A stretch of 35,290 bases of DNA, taken from NCBI GenBank assembly GCA_038209965.1, contig JBBQXF010000048.1, positions 1-35,290 of the forward strand, written 5' to 3'. The position numbers were made by a program, and so were the translations under genes. The DNA comes from JALONO01 sp038209965. Lineage in GTDB: Bacteria > Bacteroidota > Bacteroidia > Cytophagales > Thermoflexibacteraceae. The notes under the pieces were generated by a model that did not search any database, was not told the DNA's origin, and saw only the letters and a program-made list of their open reading frames with translations. Below, one piece after another: positions 14,716 to 23,811 of this stretch; position 1 is the first letter of the stretch, and every line of letters starts with the position of its first letter.

Positions 14716-15972
14716 TCAGCCCGCTAGCCCGCGCAGCATGGTCTGCAATTTCAGCTCGGTCTCGTTCCATTCGCGTTCCGGCAGTGAGCCTTTGGTTACC
14801 CCCGCCCCTGCGTACAGCAGGGCGTGGCCATGCAGCAGTTGCATGCACCGCAAGTTAACGAAAATGGCAGTTTCATCGTTCATATTGACTGGGCCAAGGT
14901 AACCGCTGTACAATTGGCGATCATAGCCTTCGTGCTGCAAAATAAATTCTTGGGTAACGTCCTTGGGCATCCCGCAAACGGCCGAAGTGGGGTGTAATAG
15001 ATCAAGCATCACCGAGCCGAGTTGGGGGAAGTTGATGGCGCGGGTGTCAACCGAAAACTCGGTGCTTAAATGGAGCACGTTGCCCGCCACCACCGTGCGG
15101 GGGCCCATCTCTTCATACTCCCGCACCCGGACTTTCTTGAAACAGTTGATGATATAACGGCTCACCAAGGCCTGTTCCTCAATCTCTTTCTGTCGCCACA
15201 GCACCTCGTCCAGATCAGTAATGTTGCCCTTGACCTGCGTGCCCGCCAAGGCCATAGTCCGAAAAATCCCTTGGGCATCCATCATGACCAGTTTTTCGGG
15301 CGATGCGCCCACCCATGTGCCAACACCAGGCAGGGACACCAGCGATACGAAAGCGGTGGGGTACGTTTGGCAAAGCCGATCAAAGCATTGGGCCAAATCA
15401 AAACCGGGGTCCAGTGCCACCGCTTTGCGCTTGGCCAGCACCACTTTCTGGAACTTTCCGGCTTGGATGGCCGCAACCCCGTCGGCCACCGCCTGCTCAT
15501 AATGGGCGGGCGTGGTGCTCAGTTGGGCCAAATCGGTCGTAAAGTCAGTGTGGGGCAGGTGGTAATGGCGGTGAATGGGCCCTTGTTTGGGAAGTGCACC
15601 GTCCAAGGCTTGCACAAAAGTTTTCCGGTTGGGGTGCAGGAGGCCAGCCTTGGGTTCAGCGAAGTGGCTGCTGATCAGTTGTTTGGCATATTGCCATTGC
15701 CAATGATAATCGGCCCGGACAAACCAAGCCAAGCCATTGTCCACGAACGGAGCGGCCACAAACCCAGCGCCCCTATTTTCCAGATCAGGTGGCTGAAGTT
15801 GGCCCGAGCCGTCCAGATCCACCACCACATTGCGGATTTGGCTGTTGGGCAGTTGCCAAGCGGCAAATGCGCGCCGCTGCTGAGTGGCCACCGCCATCAA
15901 ATGGCGGAGGAAGGGCAAAGGCGCTTTTAACCTGGCAGATTGGGAAATTTCTGAAGAGAGCTGGATTACCAC
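14716..15972 (-). CDS. menF: Isochorismate synthase (menaquinone pathway)
   Basis: 418 residues. The enzyme converts chorismate to isochorismate, the first dedicated step of menaquinone synthesis. The C-terminal chorismate-binding domain (about 155-415) shows KVVLAKRKAV, SPEKLV, ALAGT, EIEEQALVSRYI (catalytic Glu region), LLHPTSAVCGMPK with the conserved His, and YSGYLGPVN followed by FVNLRCMQL and YAGAGVTKGS. The N-terminal part is short and divergent, as in other Bacteroidota MenF proteins. A separate salicylate or anthranilate role is unlikely given menE nearby. It is divergent from the lipoprotein operon across about 145 bases. MenD, MenB and MenA are not in the window, so the pathway genes are scattered here. 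Confidence 0.88.
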   Translation of the reverse strand: MVIQLSSEISQSARLKAPLPFLRHLMAVATQQRRAFAAWQLPNSQIRNVVVDLDGSGQLQPPDLENRGAGFVAAPFVDNGLAWFVRADYHWQWQYAKQLISSHFAEPKAGLLHPNRKTFVQALDGALPKQGPIHRHYHLPHTDFTTDLAQLSTTPAHYEQAVADGVAAIQAGKFQKVVLAKRKAVALDPGFDLAQCFDRLCQTYPTAFVSLVSLPGVGTWVGASPEKLVMMDAQGIFRTMALAGTQVKGNITDLDEVLWRQKEIEEQALVSRYIINCFKKVRVREYEEMGPRTVVAGNVLHLSTEFSVDTRAINFPQLGSVMLDLLHPTSAVCGMPKDVTQEFILQHEGYDRQLYSGYLGPVNMNDETAIFVNLRCMQLLHGHALLYAGAGVTKGSLPEREWNETELKLQTMLRGLAG

Positions 15973-16118
15973 AAATGGTCTGTTGTTCCAATTGTTTGAA
16001 CGAGTTTTGAAAATAAATGTTCAGAATTGTGCCAATTAAAGGAGCAGCGAGGCGACCAATGATTGGCTTTGGATTTTCTTTTTCGGAAAAATCGGTTAGT
16101 TTTACCAAAAAAAGCACG

Positions 16119-16769
16119 ATGTATCGAGTTCAGTCTTTTGTCCTTTTGCTGGTGGGTGCATGGTTGGGGGCGGCTTGTGGAAGTGGCCAAACTGGGGAAG
16201 TGACTTCGGGCAATGACACCGTGCCCACCAGTCGGTCACCCGCTCAGATCCGACCCCTGGTCAAGATCACCAACCCTGATTTTGCTGCTTTCGGCCAACA
16301 ATTTCCGCTGGCCACGCTGCCATTGCGCACGGCCAATGATTCCAGCAGTGCCGTGGGATCGGGCTTGTTTGCCAGCCCGGCCGAAGCCAAAAAGTATTTT
16401 TTGCCAAACAGTGCTTGGATGGATCTGATGCAGGTATCGGCCTACCGCCGTTTGCCCGATTATGGCAATTTTGTGGCCCTCATTTTTGCCTCGGTGCAGC
16501 AGGAAAGCGGCGGGTTGCTCTTGTTGCTGGTCACCTACACGCCCGAAGGTAGGCCGGTGGCCGAGCTTATGCTCAAAGAAGATGCCGACAGTGGCGGCTT
16601 CAGGGCCTTTGCCCAAGATGCCGTTTTGGCCCCCAACATGCAGATCACGGTGACCCGCACGGCGATCACCTACGCTGGCGAGGGCGAAAACTACCAAGCA
16701 TCGGCCAGTAAAACCACCACGAACCACTATCAGTTAATGCCCGACGGCACAATCGGAAAGTTGCCATGA
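16119..16769 (+). CDS. Lipoprotein of unknown function
   Basis: 216 residues from ATG 16119; a longer frame from 16017 would bury the signal peptide. Residues 1-20 form a lipoprotein signal with lipobox LGAAC, and Cys20 would be lipidated. A Gly/Ser/Thr-rich linker follows, then a compact domain (about 45-216) rich in beta-strand patterns, with VALIFASVQQ and LLLLVTYTPEG. I do not recognise the family. Its stop overlaps the start of the MFS gene by four bases (ATGA), so it is translationally coupled to transport. It may serve as a substrate-binding or envelope partner, but that is speculation. Confidence 0.75.
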   Translation: MYRVQSFVLLLVGAWLGAACGSGQTGEVTSGNDTVPTSRSPAQIRPLVKITNPDFAAFGQQFPLATLPLRTANDSSSAVGSGLFASPAEAKKYFLPNSAWMDLMQVSAYRRLPDYGNFVALIFASVQQESGGLLLLLVTYTPEGRPVAELMLKEDADSGGFRAFAQDAVLAPNMQITVTRTAITYAGEGENYQASASKTTTNHYQLMPDGTIGKLP

Positions 16770-18028
16770 AAAAAGTACACTACGCTTGGTGGGTACTGAC
16801 GGCAGCATTTTTTATCTACTCGGTCAGTTGTATTGGCATTTCTACCTTGCCCAATATTGATGCGGAGCTGAAAAAGCAGCACGGCTGGACCCATGCCGAA
16901 GTATCTGGGCCATCCACTTTAATGTATTTTTTGATCAGTATTTGGGCTTTTTTTGCCGGAAGCCTATTGGATTGGGTAAAGCCCAAGTTAGTCGTCATGG
17001 TAGGCGGGGCCTGCTCAGTATTGGCCTTGTTGCTGTACTACCACGTGCAACAACTCTGGCACCTCTACGCTGTGTATGCAGTCTATTCAGTTGGAGTGGT
17101 GGCAACGGGGGTATTGCCGGGCATGTTTATCCTGAGCCGTTGGTTTGATCGCTATCGTGGTTTGGCGGCCGGTATTTTTATGACTGGCTCCAGTTTGAGC
17201 GGCATCGTGTTCCCCAAGTTGGCCGCTTACTGGACGCTCAACCACGACTGGCAAACCGCCGTACTGGGGTTGGCCGTGATTTCGGGGGTGCTGGTGGGTG
17301 CATCGCTCTTGCTGCTCCGCAACAGCCCCGAGGAGCTGGGCCTCCATGCCCTGGGAGACAAGTGGGAAGGGCGGCCCGCCGATGCACCCAAGCTCAGTTC
17401 CGATCGGCGCGATCACAGCTTTCGGCTGGTGCTGGTTTCGCCCGTGTTCTACCTGCTGTTGTTCGTCACTGCTGCCATGTGGTTCTGTATTTCCTCGTTG
17501 ATGAGCCGCCACCTGCCGCTGTTCCTCAGTGATTTGCAGTTGGACATCAACGCCCGGGCCAATATTGGGGCCCTGTTTTTTGGGAGCAGTATCATTGGCA
17601 AAATCATGTTCGGCTTTTTGGGTGATAAATTTGACAAAACCAGCATCATGTTGTGTGCCGCAATTTGCATGGCCTTGGGTTCGGTCAGCCTGCGGATGTC
17701 GGTCCTGTCACCCGAAATTTTTCTGGTTGCCACGGCTATCATCTATGGCATCGGGTACAGTGGCATGTTCACCATGATCCAGTTGGTAGTGGCCGAATAT
17801 TACTTGGGCCGCGACTATGGCAAAATCCTTGGGTTCATCACCACTGCCGACACCTTGGCGGGTTCGTTGGGCATTTTCTTGGTCGGACTGTTGCGCACCC
17901 GCTTGGGCAGCTATGAGCCCGCCTTTGATCTGATGCTTGCCCTGTGCATTGCGGCCGTTGGGGGGATTTTACTACTTCGCTATCTACGGCAATCAAAGCC
18001 CCCCGTTGCCACCCTGATCAGCCATTAA
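16766..18028 (+). CDS. MFS transporter
   Basis: 420 residues with about twelve hydrophobic segments arranged six plus six around a polar central loop (about residues 195-225). The N-terminal half has GSLLDWVKPKLV between helices 2 and 3, a form of the MFS signature. SRWFDRYRGLAAGIFMTGSSL near residue 125 (in two parts: SRWFDRYRGLA, GIFMTGSS) resembles the monocarboxylate/oxalate-formate subgroup, and a second copy GFLGDKFDKTSIM lies after helix 8. It acts in the inner membrane. The substrate is unknown; small organic acids would fit the subgroup. It overlaps the lipoprotein gene by four bases and is followed ten bases later by a VOC protein, so the three form an operon. Confidence 0.9.
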   Translation: MKKVHYAWWVLTAAFFIYSVSCIGISTLPNIDAELKKQHGWTHAEVSGPSTLMYFLISIWAFFAGSLLDWVKPKLVVMVGGACSVLALLLYYHVQQLWHLYAVYAVYSVGVVATGVLPGMFILSRWFDRYRGLAAGIFMTGSSLSGIVFPKLAAYWTLNHDWQTAVLGLAVISGVLVGASLLLLRNSPEELGLHALGDKWEGRPADAPKLSSDRRDHSFRLVLVSPVFYLLLFVTAAMWFCISSLMSRHLPLFLSDLQLDINARANIGALFFGSSIIGKIMFGFLGDKFDKTSIMLCAAICMALGSVSLRMSVLSPEIFLVATAIIYGIGYSGMFTMIQLVVAEYYLGRDYGKILGFITTADTLAGSLGIFLVGLLRTRLGSYEPAFDLMLALCIAAVGGILLLRYLRQSKPPVATLISH

Positions 18029-18038
18029 TCCAACCAAT

Positions 18039-18995
18039 ATGCGCGATTTTTTCATTCATTGTTACCAAGAATTTGTGTTTAGCGTGGGCAATTTGCCGGC
18101 GGTAGTTGATTTTTACACTTCGTACATGGGCTGGGAGATTGTCCACCGAGGGCCTGTCCACCGCAATGTGCTCGGCGCGTGGGGGTTGCCCGCTGCATGC
18201 ACGGCCAATGAAGCCTTGATCCGGTTGCCGGGCGCGATCAACGGCCAGCTTCGGTTGATCCAATTTCAGGGGGCTGCCCAGCGTTACATCCGCTCGGGCG
18301 GCAAAGCCTGGGATCCCGGTGGGTTCATGGACATCGACTTGCGGGTGGAGGACATCGACCAAGTGTACAACGACTTGCGCGAAATGGGCTGGCACGGGGT
18401 GAGCGATCCGGTAGAGATGCGCACGGGGCCGTTCCACTTGCGCGAACTGCTCATCAAGGGGCATGACGAGATCATGATCGCTTTCGTCCATCGCCTGGAT
18501 CCGCCCCAGCCAGTGATGGCCGGTGGCAAAAATATCGTGAGCAATGTTTACCTTTCGGCCATGATAGTGCGCGATTTGGCCCGTTCCAAGCATTTTTTTG
18601 TGAACCAATTGGGTTTCCGGGCAATGAACGAAATGCCACTGGCCCTCGATGGCGACAATATGTTTGGCCTGCCGCGCAACATCATCGCAAAGACACCGAT
18701 TGAACTGATCATTCTTTCGCCCAATGAATCCCGGGACACCATGCTGGACATTATCTGGCTGGGCGGGATCGAGGGCGACGATCATTCGGCCCACGCGGTG
18801 CCCCCCAACCGGGGCGTGCTGATGTGCCGTTTCCCGGTGGACAATTTGGTGGCCTATCATGATTTTGTGCTGGCCAATGGAGTAGTGCCCGTGGTGCCGC
18901 TGGGCCACCAAACCCTCGCTCCCAATGGCGATGTCCGCTTGTTCGCTGTCCAGTCGCCGGATGGGGCTTGGCTGGAATTTTTTGAGCCGGTCTAA
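18039..18995 (+). CDS. Two-domain VOC (glyoxalase/extradiol dioxygenase-like) protein
   Basis: 318 residues built of two vicinal-oxygen-chelate halves. The first (about 5-150) has FVFSVGNLPAVVDFYTSYMGW and DIDLRVEDIDQVYNDLREMGW (each shown here only as the patterns LPAVVDFYTSYMGW and VEDIDQVYNDLREMGW). The second (about 165-318) has VRDLARSKHFFVNQLGF and ends with VQSPDGAWLEFFEPV. Such proteins bind a metal and catalyse isomerisation, lyase or ring-cleavage reactions. Which reaction occurs here cannot be told. It starts ten bases after the MFS transporter, so it probably processes the imported compound in the cytoplasm. A bidirectional terminator follows. Confidence 0.85.
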   Translation: MRDFFIHCYQEFVFSVGNLPAVVDFYTSYMGWEIVHRGPVHRNVLGAWGLPAACTANEALIRLPGAINGQLRLIQFQGAAQRYIRSGGKAWDPGGFMDIDLRVEDIDQVYNDLREMGWHGVSDPVEMRTGPFHLRELLIKGHDEIMIAFVHRLDPPQPVMAGGKNIVSNVYLSAMIVRDLARSKHFFVNQLGFRAMNEMPLALDGDNMFGLPRNIIAKTPIELIILSPNESRDTMLDIIWLGGIEGDDHSAHAVPPNRGVLMCRFPVDNLVAYHDFVLANGVVPVVPLGHQTLAPNGDVRLFAVQSPDGAWLEFFEPV

Positions 18996-19066
18996 TAAGA
19001 TAACAGCAAATCCCGTCCGGGGCTGAATTGGCCAGTTTGCCGCGAACGGGCCATTTTGGCCAAACA

Positions 19067-19102
19067 AAAACCCCTTTTGGCCGTAGCCGAAAGGGGTTTT
19101 TT
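19067..19102. terminator. Bidirectional terminator between the VOC gene and trxA
   Basis: An 11-bp perfect stem (AAAACCCCTTT at 19067-19077, AAAGGGGTTTT at 19090-19100) has a 12-base loop. T runs on both strands continue past the stem. It serves the rightward VOC operon and the leftward trxA gene, which ends 18 bases away. Confidence 0.85.
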
Positions 19103-19119
19103 GTTCAACAAAATAAAGA

Positions 19120-19440
19120 TTAGATATGGTTGTTGATCAGTTTGGCCAAGTTGCTTTTGGAAGTAACGCCTACTTGCTTTTCTACCACCTTGCCGCCTTT
19201 GAACACCAACAAGGTGGGGATGTTGCGCACCCCATATTCTACCGAAAGATTGGGATTGCTGTCCACATCTACTTTGCAGATCACCGCTTTGCCAGCAAAC
19301 TCACCCGCCAACTCTTCCACAATGGGGCCGATCATTTTACATGGGCCGCACCATTCAGCCCAAAAATCAACCAGCACGGGTTGGTCAGTGGCGATCAGTT
19401 CGCTAAAATTGCTATCGGTGATTTCAATTGCTTTCGCCAT
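19120..19440 (-). CDS. trxA: Thioredoxin
   Basis: 106 residues from ATG 19440, the standard thioredoxin length. The longer frame from 19521 adds residues outside the fold. The active site is WCGPC within DFWAEWCGPCKM. The buried Asp is in VDFWAE and the cis-proline loop is NIPTLLVF. These are all features of a functional cytoplasmic disulfide reductase. It stands between nuoH (same strand, 90 bases upstream) and a shared terminator. Confidence 0.96.
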   Translation of the reverse strand: MAKAIEITDSNFSELIATDQPVLVDFWAEWCGPCKMIGPIVEELAGEFAGKAVICKVDVDSNPNLSVEYGVRNIPTLLVFKGGKVVEKQVGVTSKSNLAKLINNHI

Positions 19441-19530
19441 GATAAATATAATTGTTTTAAATTTTGAAGTGATAACATTGAAGTAACTAAACCAGTTGCC
19501 AAAAGGTTCGGGCACCCGCATTTTTTCTGG

Positions 19531-20631
19531 TCAAGTCAGGCTCAACAGCCGCCAGCCCGCGCACAGCAGCAGCAGCAGCAGGGCAAACGGGGTGAGGTAT
19601 TTCCAGCAGAGGGTCATGAGCTGATCCATGCGCAGGCGGGGGTAAGTCCAGCGGATCCACATTTGCACCCCCACCAGTAGTAGGGCCTTGCCCAGCAGCC
19701 AGCCAGCCCCCAGCAAATGGCCGCTCCAAGTGCCGGGCGTGCCCCCCGTCCATTCGGCCAGCCGGACTGGCCCCAAGTTGGGCAGGGGTGTGTTCCAGCC
19801 CCCGAAGAACAGAATGGCCGATAACAAGCTGACCATGAGCATCATACCGTATTCGCCCACCATGAGCAAGGCCCAGCGCATCCCCGAATATTCGGTCTGG
19901 TAACCGGCCACCAGTTCCGATTCCGCCTCGGGCAGGTCGAACGGGGCACGGTTGCACTCGGCCAAGGTGGCAATGAAAAAGATGACAAAAACGGGCAACA
20001 AAATCGGCGCACGGATGATGTTCCACGTCAAAATGCCCCCCACATCGGTCACATCGAGGCCCAAGGCCCGGATGCCAAACAGGTAATTGGTGGCCTGGGG
20101 ATCCAGTTGTCGCCACCAGATGCCCTGTTGGTAGCTCATTTCCTGCAAGTTGAGCGTTGCGCACACGAGGGTGACGCACACGACCGCGAGGCCCAGCGGC
20201 ACTTCGTAGGACACGATCTGGGCCACCGCCCGGATCGCCCCGTAGAGGGCATATTTGTTGTTGGCCCCCCAGCCCGCCATGATCAGCCCCAATACATCGA
20301 CCGACACCACCGACAACAGGGCAAAAATGCCCGTTTGGGTGCTGGCCGCTTGCACATCGGCATTGAGGGGGATGAACGCAAAACTGGTGAGGATGGCGGC
20401 AAAGACGACAAACGGTGCTCCGAGGAACAGCCACCGATCTGCCTGTGCGGGCGCAATGTCCTCTTTCTGGAGCAGTTTCACCACATCGGCCAAGGTTTGC
20501 AAAGCCCCAAACTTGCCCGTTTCCATTGGCCCGAGGCGATCTTGGATAAAGGCGGACACCTTGCGTTCCACGTAAATGGCAGCCAAAGTGTAGGTCAGGA
20601 CAAACGCCAAAAAGAACAAAAAAGGGAACAT
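19531..20631 (-). CDS. nuoH: NADH-quinone oxidoreductase subunit H
   Basis: 366 residues from ATG 20631, whose MFPFLFFLAFVLTYT begins the first membrane helix; a frame from 20787 adds a soluble stretch and was rejected. NuoH is the membrane subunit of complex I at the junction with the peripheral arm and lines the quinone tunnel. The signature YVERKVSAFIQDRLGP follows helix 1, LQKEDIAP follows, and the conserved acidic loop is NRAPFDLPEAESELVAGYQTEYSG (in parts: NRAPFDLPEAESEL, AGYQTEYSG). It has about eight membrane helices. No other nuo gene is in the window, so it is separated from any complex I operon here. Confidence 0.95.
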   Translation of the reverse strand: MFPFLFFLAFVLTYTLAAIYVERKVSAFIQDRLGPMETGKFGALQTLADVVKLLQKEDIAPAQADRWLFLGAPFVVFAAILTSFAFIPLNADVQAASTQTGIFALLSVVSVDVLGLIMAGWGANNKYALYGAIRAVAQIVSYEVPLGLAVVCVTLVCATLNLQEMSYQQGIWWRQLDPQATNYLFGIRALGLDVTDVGGILTWNIIRAPILLPVFVIFFIATLAECNRAPFDLPEAESELVAGYQTEYSGMRWALLMVGEYGMMLMVSLLSAILFFGGWNTPLPNLGPVRLAEWTGGTPGTWSGHLLGAGWLLGKALLLVGVQMWIRWTYPRLRMDQLMTLCWKYLTPFALLLLLLCAGWRLLSLT

Positions 20632-20855
20632 CGGCTGGATTTGGGGCAAGTTTACAAAAAATAGAAGGAAAATTGCGCTTTGATCCGCGCGGCGCTTGTT
20701 TTTCCGGGCCAGCGGTGCACTGACCAACATTTTTTGTCCCAAGGCTTTTTTTGTGCCCAAATCAAATTGGATTGTCAATAATCCCAAAGCAACTCATTGA
20801 AAATCAAGAAAATAAATCCCGCTAATCGCTTAAATCAGTTTAATTTGTTGTAGCC

Positions 20856-21392
20856 ATGCCAATGTCATCCTCAAGCCCCCAACTCCGCCCCGCGACCTTG
20901 GCCGATGTGCCGCTGCTGTTGCGTTTGGGCATCGATACGTTTAAGGGGGCATTTGCTGCCCAGAATACCACCAGCGACATGGCGGTGTACCTCCAGCAGA
21001 CTTTTACCGAGGCGCAAGTGGCGGCGGAAGTGGCCCATTCGGCCAACCAGTTTTACCTCCTGACCGATCAACAGGGGGAAGTGGCGGGCTATTGCAAGCT
21101 CAATTTCCACCAGCAGCCCGAAAAAATGCCCAATGCCAACCTGATGAAAATTTCGCGGTTTTACCTCTTGCAAACCCATGTGGGCCAGCGGGGACTGGCC
21201 CAGGCCATGATGGACTTTGTGCTGGACATGGGCCGGCGGCGGCACTGTTCCGGGGCGTGGCTCACTGTGTGGCAGCAAAACCCCCGGGCCGTCCGGTTTT
21301 ACGAAAAAAATGGGTTTGCTACCTTCGGCGTGACCCATTTTACACTGGGCGAAACCGTGCAGGACGATTTTATGATGGTCAAACTGTTTTGA
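20856..21392 (+). CDS. GNAT family N-acetyltransferase
   Basis: 178 residues; the ATG at 20862 is an equally good start. The N-terminal LRPATLADVPLLLRL is the usual GNAT opening. The acetyl-CoA loop is in the region LQTHVGQRGLAQAMMDFVLDMGRR (core pattern VGQRGLAQAMM, about 108-118), and AVRFYEKNGFATFG is the classic C-terminal motif. It transfers an acetyl group to an unknown acceptor. The residue spacing resembles spermidine/protein acetyltransferase relatives, but that is not decisive. It is divergent from nuoH and is followed 95 bases later by the AAA gene. Confidence 0.88.
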   Translation: MPMSSSSPQLRPATLADVPLLLRLGIDTFKGAFAAQNTTSDMAVYLQQTFTEAQVAAEVAHSANQFYLLTDQQGEVAGYCKLNFHQQPEKMPNANLMKISRFYLLQTHVGQRGLAQAMMDFVLDMGRRRHCSGAWLTVWQQNPRAVRFYEKNGFATFGVTHFTLGETVQDDFMMVKLF

Positions 21393-21487
21393 AAACCGGG
21401 TGGGTTTTGGCTTTATCGGATTGATTTTGTAACATTGTATTTATTCTTTAAAACACGCTGGTTCGCGTTGTCAATCTCCCACCCACC

Positions 21488-22612
21488 ATGCACTTTCAGG
21501 AAAGCGACACCGACCTTGATCTTTTGATCCGCAAGATGCAGGCCGAGCGGATATTCAATAGCGAAAATCTTTTAGATATGCAGAAATCAGACTTGACCCC
21601 CATTATTAATGACCTTTATCTGCACGATTACAGGTTCTATTACAAGTATTTTGACAAACTGCCCAATGTTTATGTAGTGGCCGAACTGGAATTGGAGAAA
21701 GCGATTGCCTTCTTTCAAACAACTTACCGAGACCAGATCCACGAGGTATTTTATAAAAAAGAGCTAAACCGGAAGAAAAGGATTTACGAATACTCCGAGA
21801 TTTTTTTCATTTTGAAAAATGACACCATGGTATCGTTCAACGAGGGTTTTGTTTGCCGGGTAATGAACCACCAGCAAGATTCAGCCCTTTTTGAGCCGAT
21901 TGTGGCCCAGTTGAAACCTTTCAAGATCAAGCGGCGCAAGAAGCCCAACGAGATCAACCTGATCACCATCTCCAACGGGGGGCTGGATCTGAGCCGGATC
22001 GATATCAACCGCACCAAATTGGATATTGAAAAAAACTACAACCCTGATTTTCAAGAAGTCCACCAAATCATTTATGACCGGCTGAACAAAAAGAACGACA
22101 AGGGAATAGTGCTGCTCCACGGCGTACCGGGCACGGGCAAAACCACCTACCTGCGCTACCTCATTGGCCTGTTGAAAAAACCGATGCTGTTTGTGCCGCC
22201 CAACATTGCGGCCAACATGGCCAATCCCGATTTCATCAATATTTTGGTGGACAACTCCAACTCGGTGCTCATCATCGAGGATGCGGAAAACATCATCATG
22301 GATCGGGGCCAGCGGGCCAGCTCTGCCGTGTCGACGCTGCTCAACATCTCCGACGGCCTGCTCTCCGATTGCCTCAATATCCAGATCATTTGTACGTTCA
22401 ACATGCCCATCGCCCATATTGACGAAGCATTGCTCCGCAAAGGCCGCTTGATTGCCAAGTACGAGTTTAAGGAACTGAGCGTGGACAAGGCCCAAACCCT
22501 GTCCGATTCCCTGGGTTTTGGCACCAAGATCACCAAGCCCGTGACTTTGAGCGACATTTACAACCAAGAACACCCCGATTTCCGCGAGGAGAAGAACAAG
22601 ATTGGGTTCTAG
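21488..22612 (+). CDS. AAA family ATPase, BCS1-like
   Basis: 374 residues. A roughly 195-residue N-terminal domain of unknown type precedes the AAA module. That domain is rich in charged and aromatic residues and contains many Tyr/Asp. Walker A is GVPGTGKT (212-219), Walker B LIIEDAE (261-267), sensor 1 CTFN (302-305), and an Arg pair in LLRKGRLIAKYEF (315-327) supplies the arginine finger. Such AAA proteins remodel proteins or complexes, like BCS1. I see no membrane anchor, so it is likely cytoplasmic. Its stop codon overlaps the end of the convergent acyltransferase gene by four bases (22609-22612). It is preceded by a T-rich leader with no clear promoter. Confidence 0.85.
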   Translation: MHFQESDTDLDLLIRKMQAERIFNSENLLDMQKSDLTPIINDLYLHDYRFYYKYFDKLPNVYVVAELELEKAIAFFQTTYRDQIHEVFYKKELNRKKRIYEYSEIFFILKNDTMVSFNEGFVCRVMNHQQDSALFEPIVAQLKPFKIKRRKKPNEINLITISNGGLDLSRIDINRTKLDIEKNYNPDFQEVHQIIYDRLNKKNDKGIVLLHGVPGTGKTTYLRYLIGLLKKPMLFVPPNIAANMANPDFINILVDNSNSVLIIEDAENIIMDRGQRASSAVSTLLNISDGLLSDCLNIQIICTFNMPIAHIDEALLRKGRLIAKYEFKELSVDKAQTLSDSLGFGTKITKPVTLSDIYNQEHPDFREEKNKIGF

Positions 22613-23811
22613 CCCTTGGCCAGTTTGGGCTTCAGCCCAAACAGCAAACGGGTGAGGGCAGTGCGCCTCACCACCCCTTCGTACAAAGCCCAACTGATGA
22701 GCAGCATCCCAACGGCGATGAACCAGAATTTCGTGTTCAGCCCCCAAGGCTGGCCGACCACCCAATAGCCGAGGGGCAGCATCACGCTTTGGTGCAAGAT
22801 ATAGAACGGATAAACCGCTTCGTTGACGTAGCGCAGAAAAGGGTTGGTAAAATTCAGGTAATGTAGCGCATACCCACAAATGGCCAAGATCCAGCACCAA
22901 CTGTTCAGGGCTTTGAGGCTCCGGTACGTCCAAAAAGCCCAGCCATACGCGGGGGCCTGATCGGTGGGGGGCATCCACCCAAAGCCGGGCACTTCGCGGT
23001 TGGGGAACCAAAAGAAAACGTACAGGGCCGTTACCAGCAGCAAGCCCAGCCACAGGGAAACCTTGCGCCGTTGTTGCAAAAAATAAAGGACTTGGGGACT
23101 GGACAGCAAGGCAAAACCAAGCAGGAAAATGCTGAAATACGTGGCATGGCTGTGCCAGTCGGCCACCAAGCCGTGGTTGGTCTCAAACGAGGGCTCGAGC
23201 CAAATGAGCGACAGCCAGCCGGGGAGGCAAAGCCAATACAGGCGCGTACCCTTGGTGATAAAACCAGTAAACTTGGCCAGCCAATGCTTGCCCCGTTCGG
23301 TTTGGAAGAAGGTGCATATTGGCAGGGCCAGCAATGAGTAGCAGAACAAATAGATCACAAACCAGAGATGGTGCCAGCTCAGGCTGCCGCCCTCAGGGTA
23401 GGGGATTAGCTGGAAAACGGAGGGGTACCAGTCCCAGTAACTGCCCGAAAATTGGCGGTTGGCGAGCCGCTCGACGTAGATCTGCGGGGGCACGACCACC
23501 AACATCCCAAATACCAGCGGCAAGAACAACCGGAGGGTGCGCTCCTTGGCAAATTGCCCGCCCGAGCGCCGCCCAAGGGCAAACCACACGCCCGCCCCCG
23601 AGATGAAGAATAGCAAAGAAAGTCGCCATTGGTTCAAAAACAGCATCCAAAGTTCGGTGTAGGTGCTGGTTTCGGGATTTTTTAGGTGGAAATCCCACGT
23701 GACAAAGAACATGCCCGTGTGGTAGAAAAGGAGCAAGCTAAAAGCCAAGACCCGGACCCAGTCCAGCCCATATTGCCGTGGCGGTGGCGGCATTGCGTTG
23801 TTGGTAGTCAT
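22609..23811 (-). CDS. Membrane acyltransferase family protein (Acyltransferase_3 type)
   Basis: 400 residues from ATG 23811, where MTTNNAMPPPPRQYGLDWVRVLA (core pattern GLDWVRVLA) is the standard beginning. The longer frame from 23880 lacks support. Around ten hydrophobic helices are seen. FYHTGMFF carries the conserved catalytic-type His of the first loop. FISGAGVWFALGRRS and RLFLPLVFGMLVVVPPQ correspond to conserved R-x-R/FPL motifs of the family. It probably O-acylates envelope sugars or glucans such as OPG-type polymers; the acceptor is unknown. It converges on the AAA gene and is divergent from the umuDC operon. Confidence 0.85.
   Translation of the reverse strand: MTTNNAMPPPPRQYGLDWVRVLAFSLLLFYHTGMFFVTWDFHLKNPETSTYTELWMLFLNQWRLSLLFFISGAGVWFALGRRSGGQFAKERTLRLFLPLVFGMLVVVPPQIYVERLANRQFSGSYWDWYPSVFQLIPYPEGGSLSWHHLWFVIYLFCYSLLALPICTFFQTERGKHWLAKFTGFITKGTRLYWLCLPGWLSLIWLEPSFETNHGLVADWHSHATYFSIFLLGFALLSSPQVLYFLQQRRKVSLWLGLLLVTALYVFFWFPNREVPGFGWMPPTDQAPAYGWAFWTYRSLKALNSWCWILAICGYALHYLNFTNPFLRYVNEAVYPFYILHQSVMLPLGYWVVGQPWGLNTKFWFIAVGMLLISWALYEGVVRRTALTRLLFGLKPKLAKG

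Noticed and set aside
18018..19067. 349-codon minus-strand frame over the VOC gene
   Set aside because: Antisense shadow spanning the bidirectional terminator region; the VOC frame has clear domain motifs.
21881..23053. 390-codon minus-strand frame spanning the AAA and acyltransferase genes
   Set aside because: It crosses two conserved genes in other frames and shows no recognisable domain.
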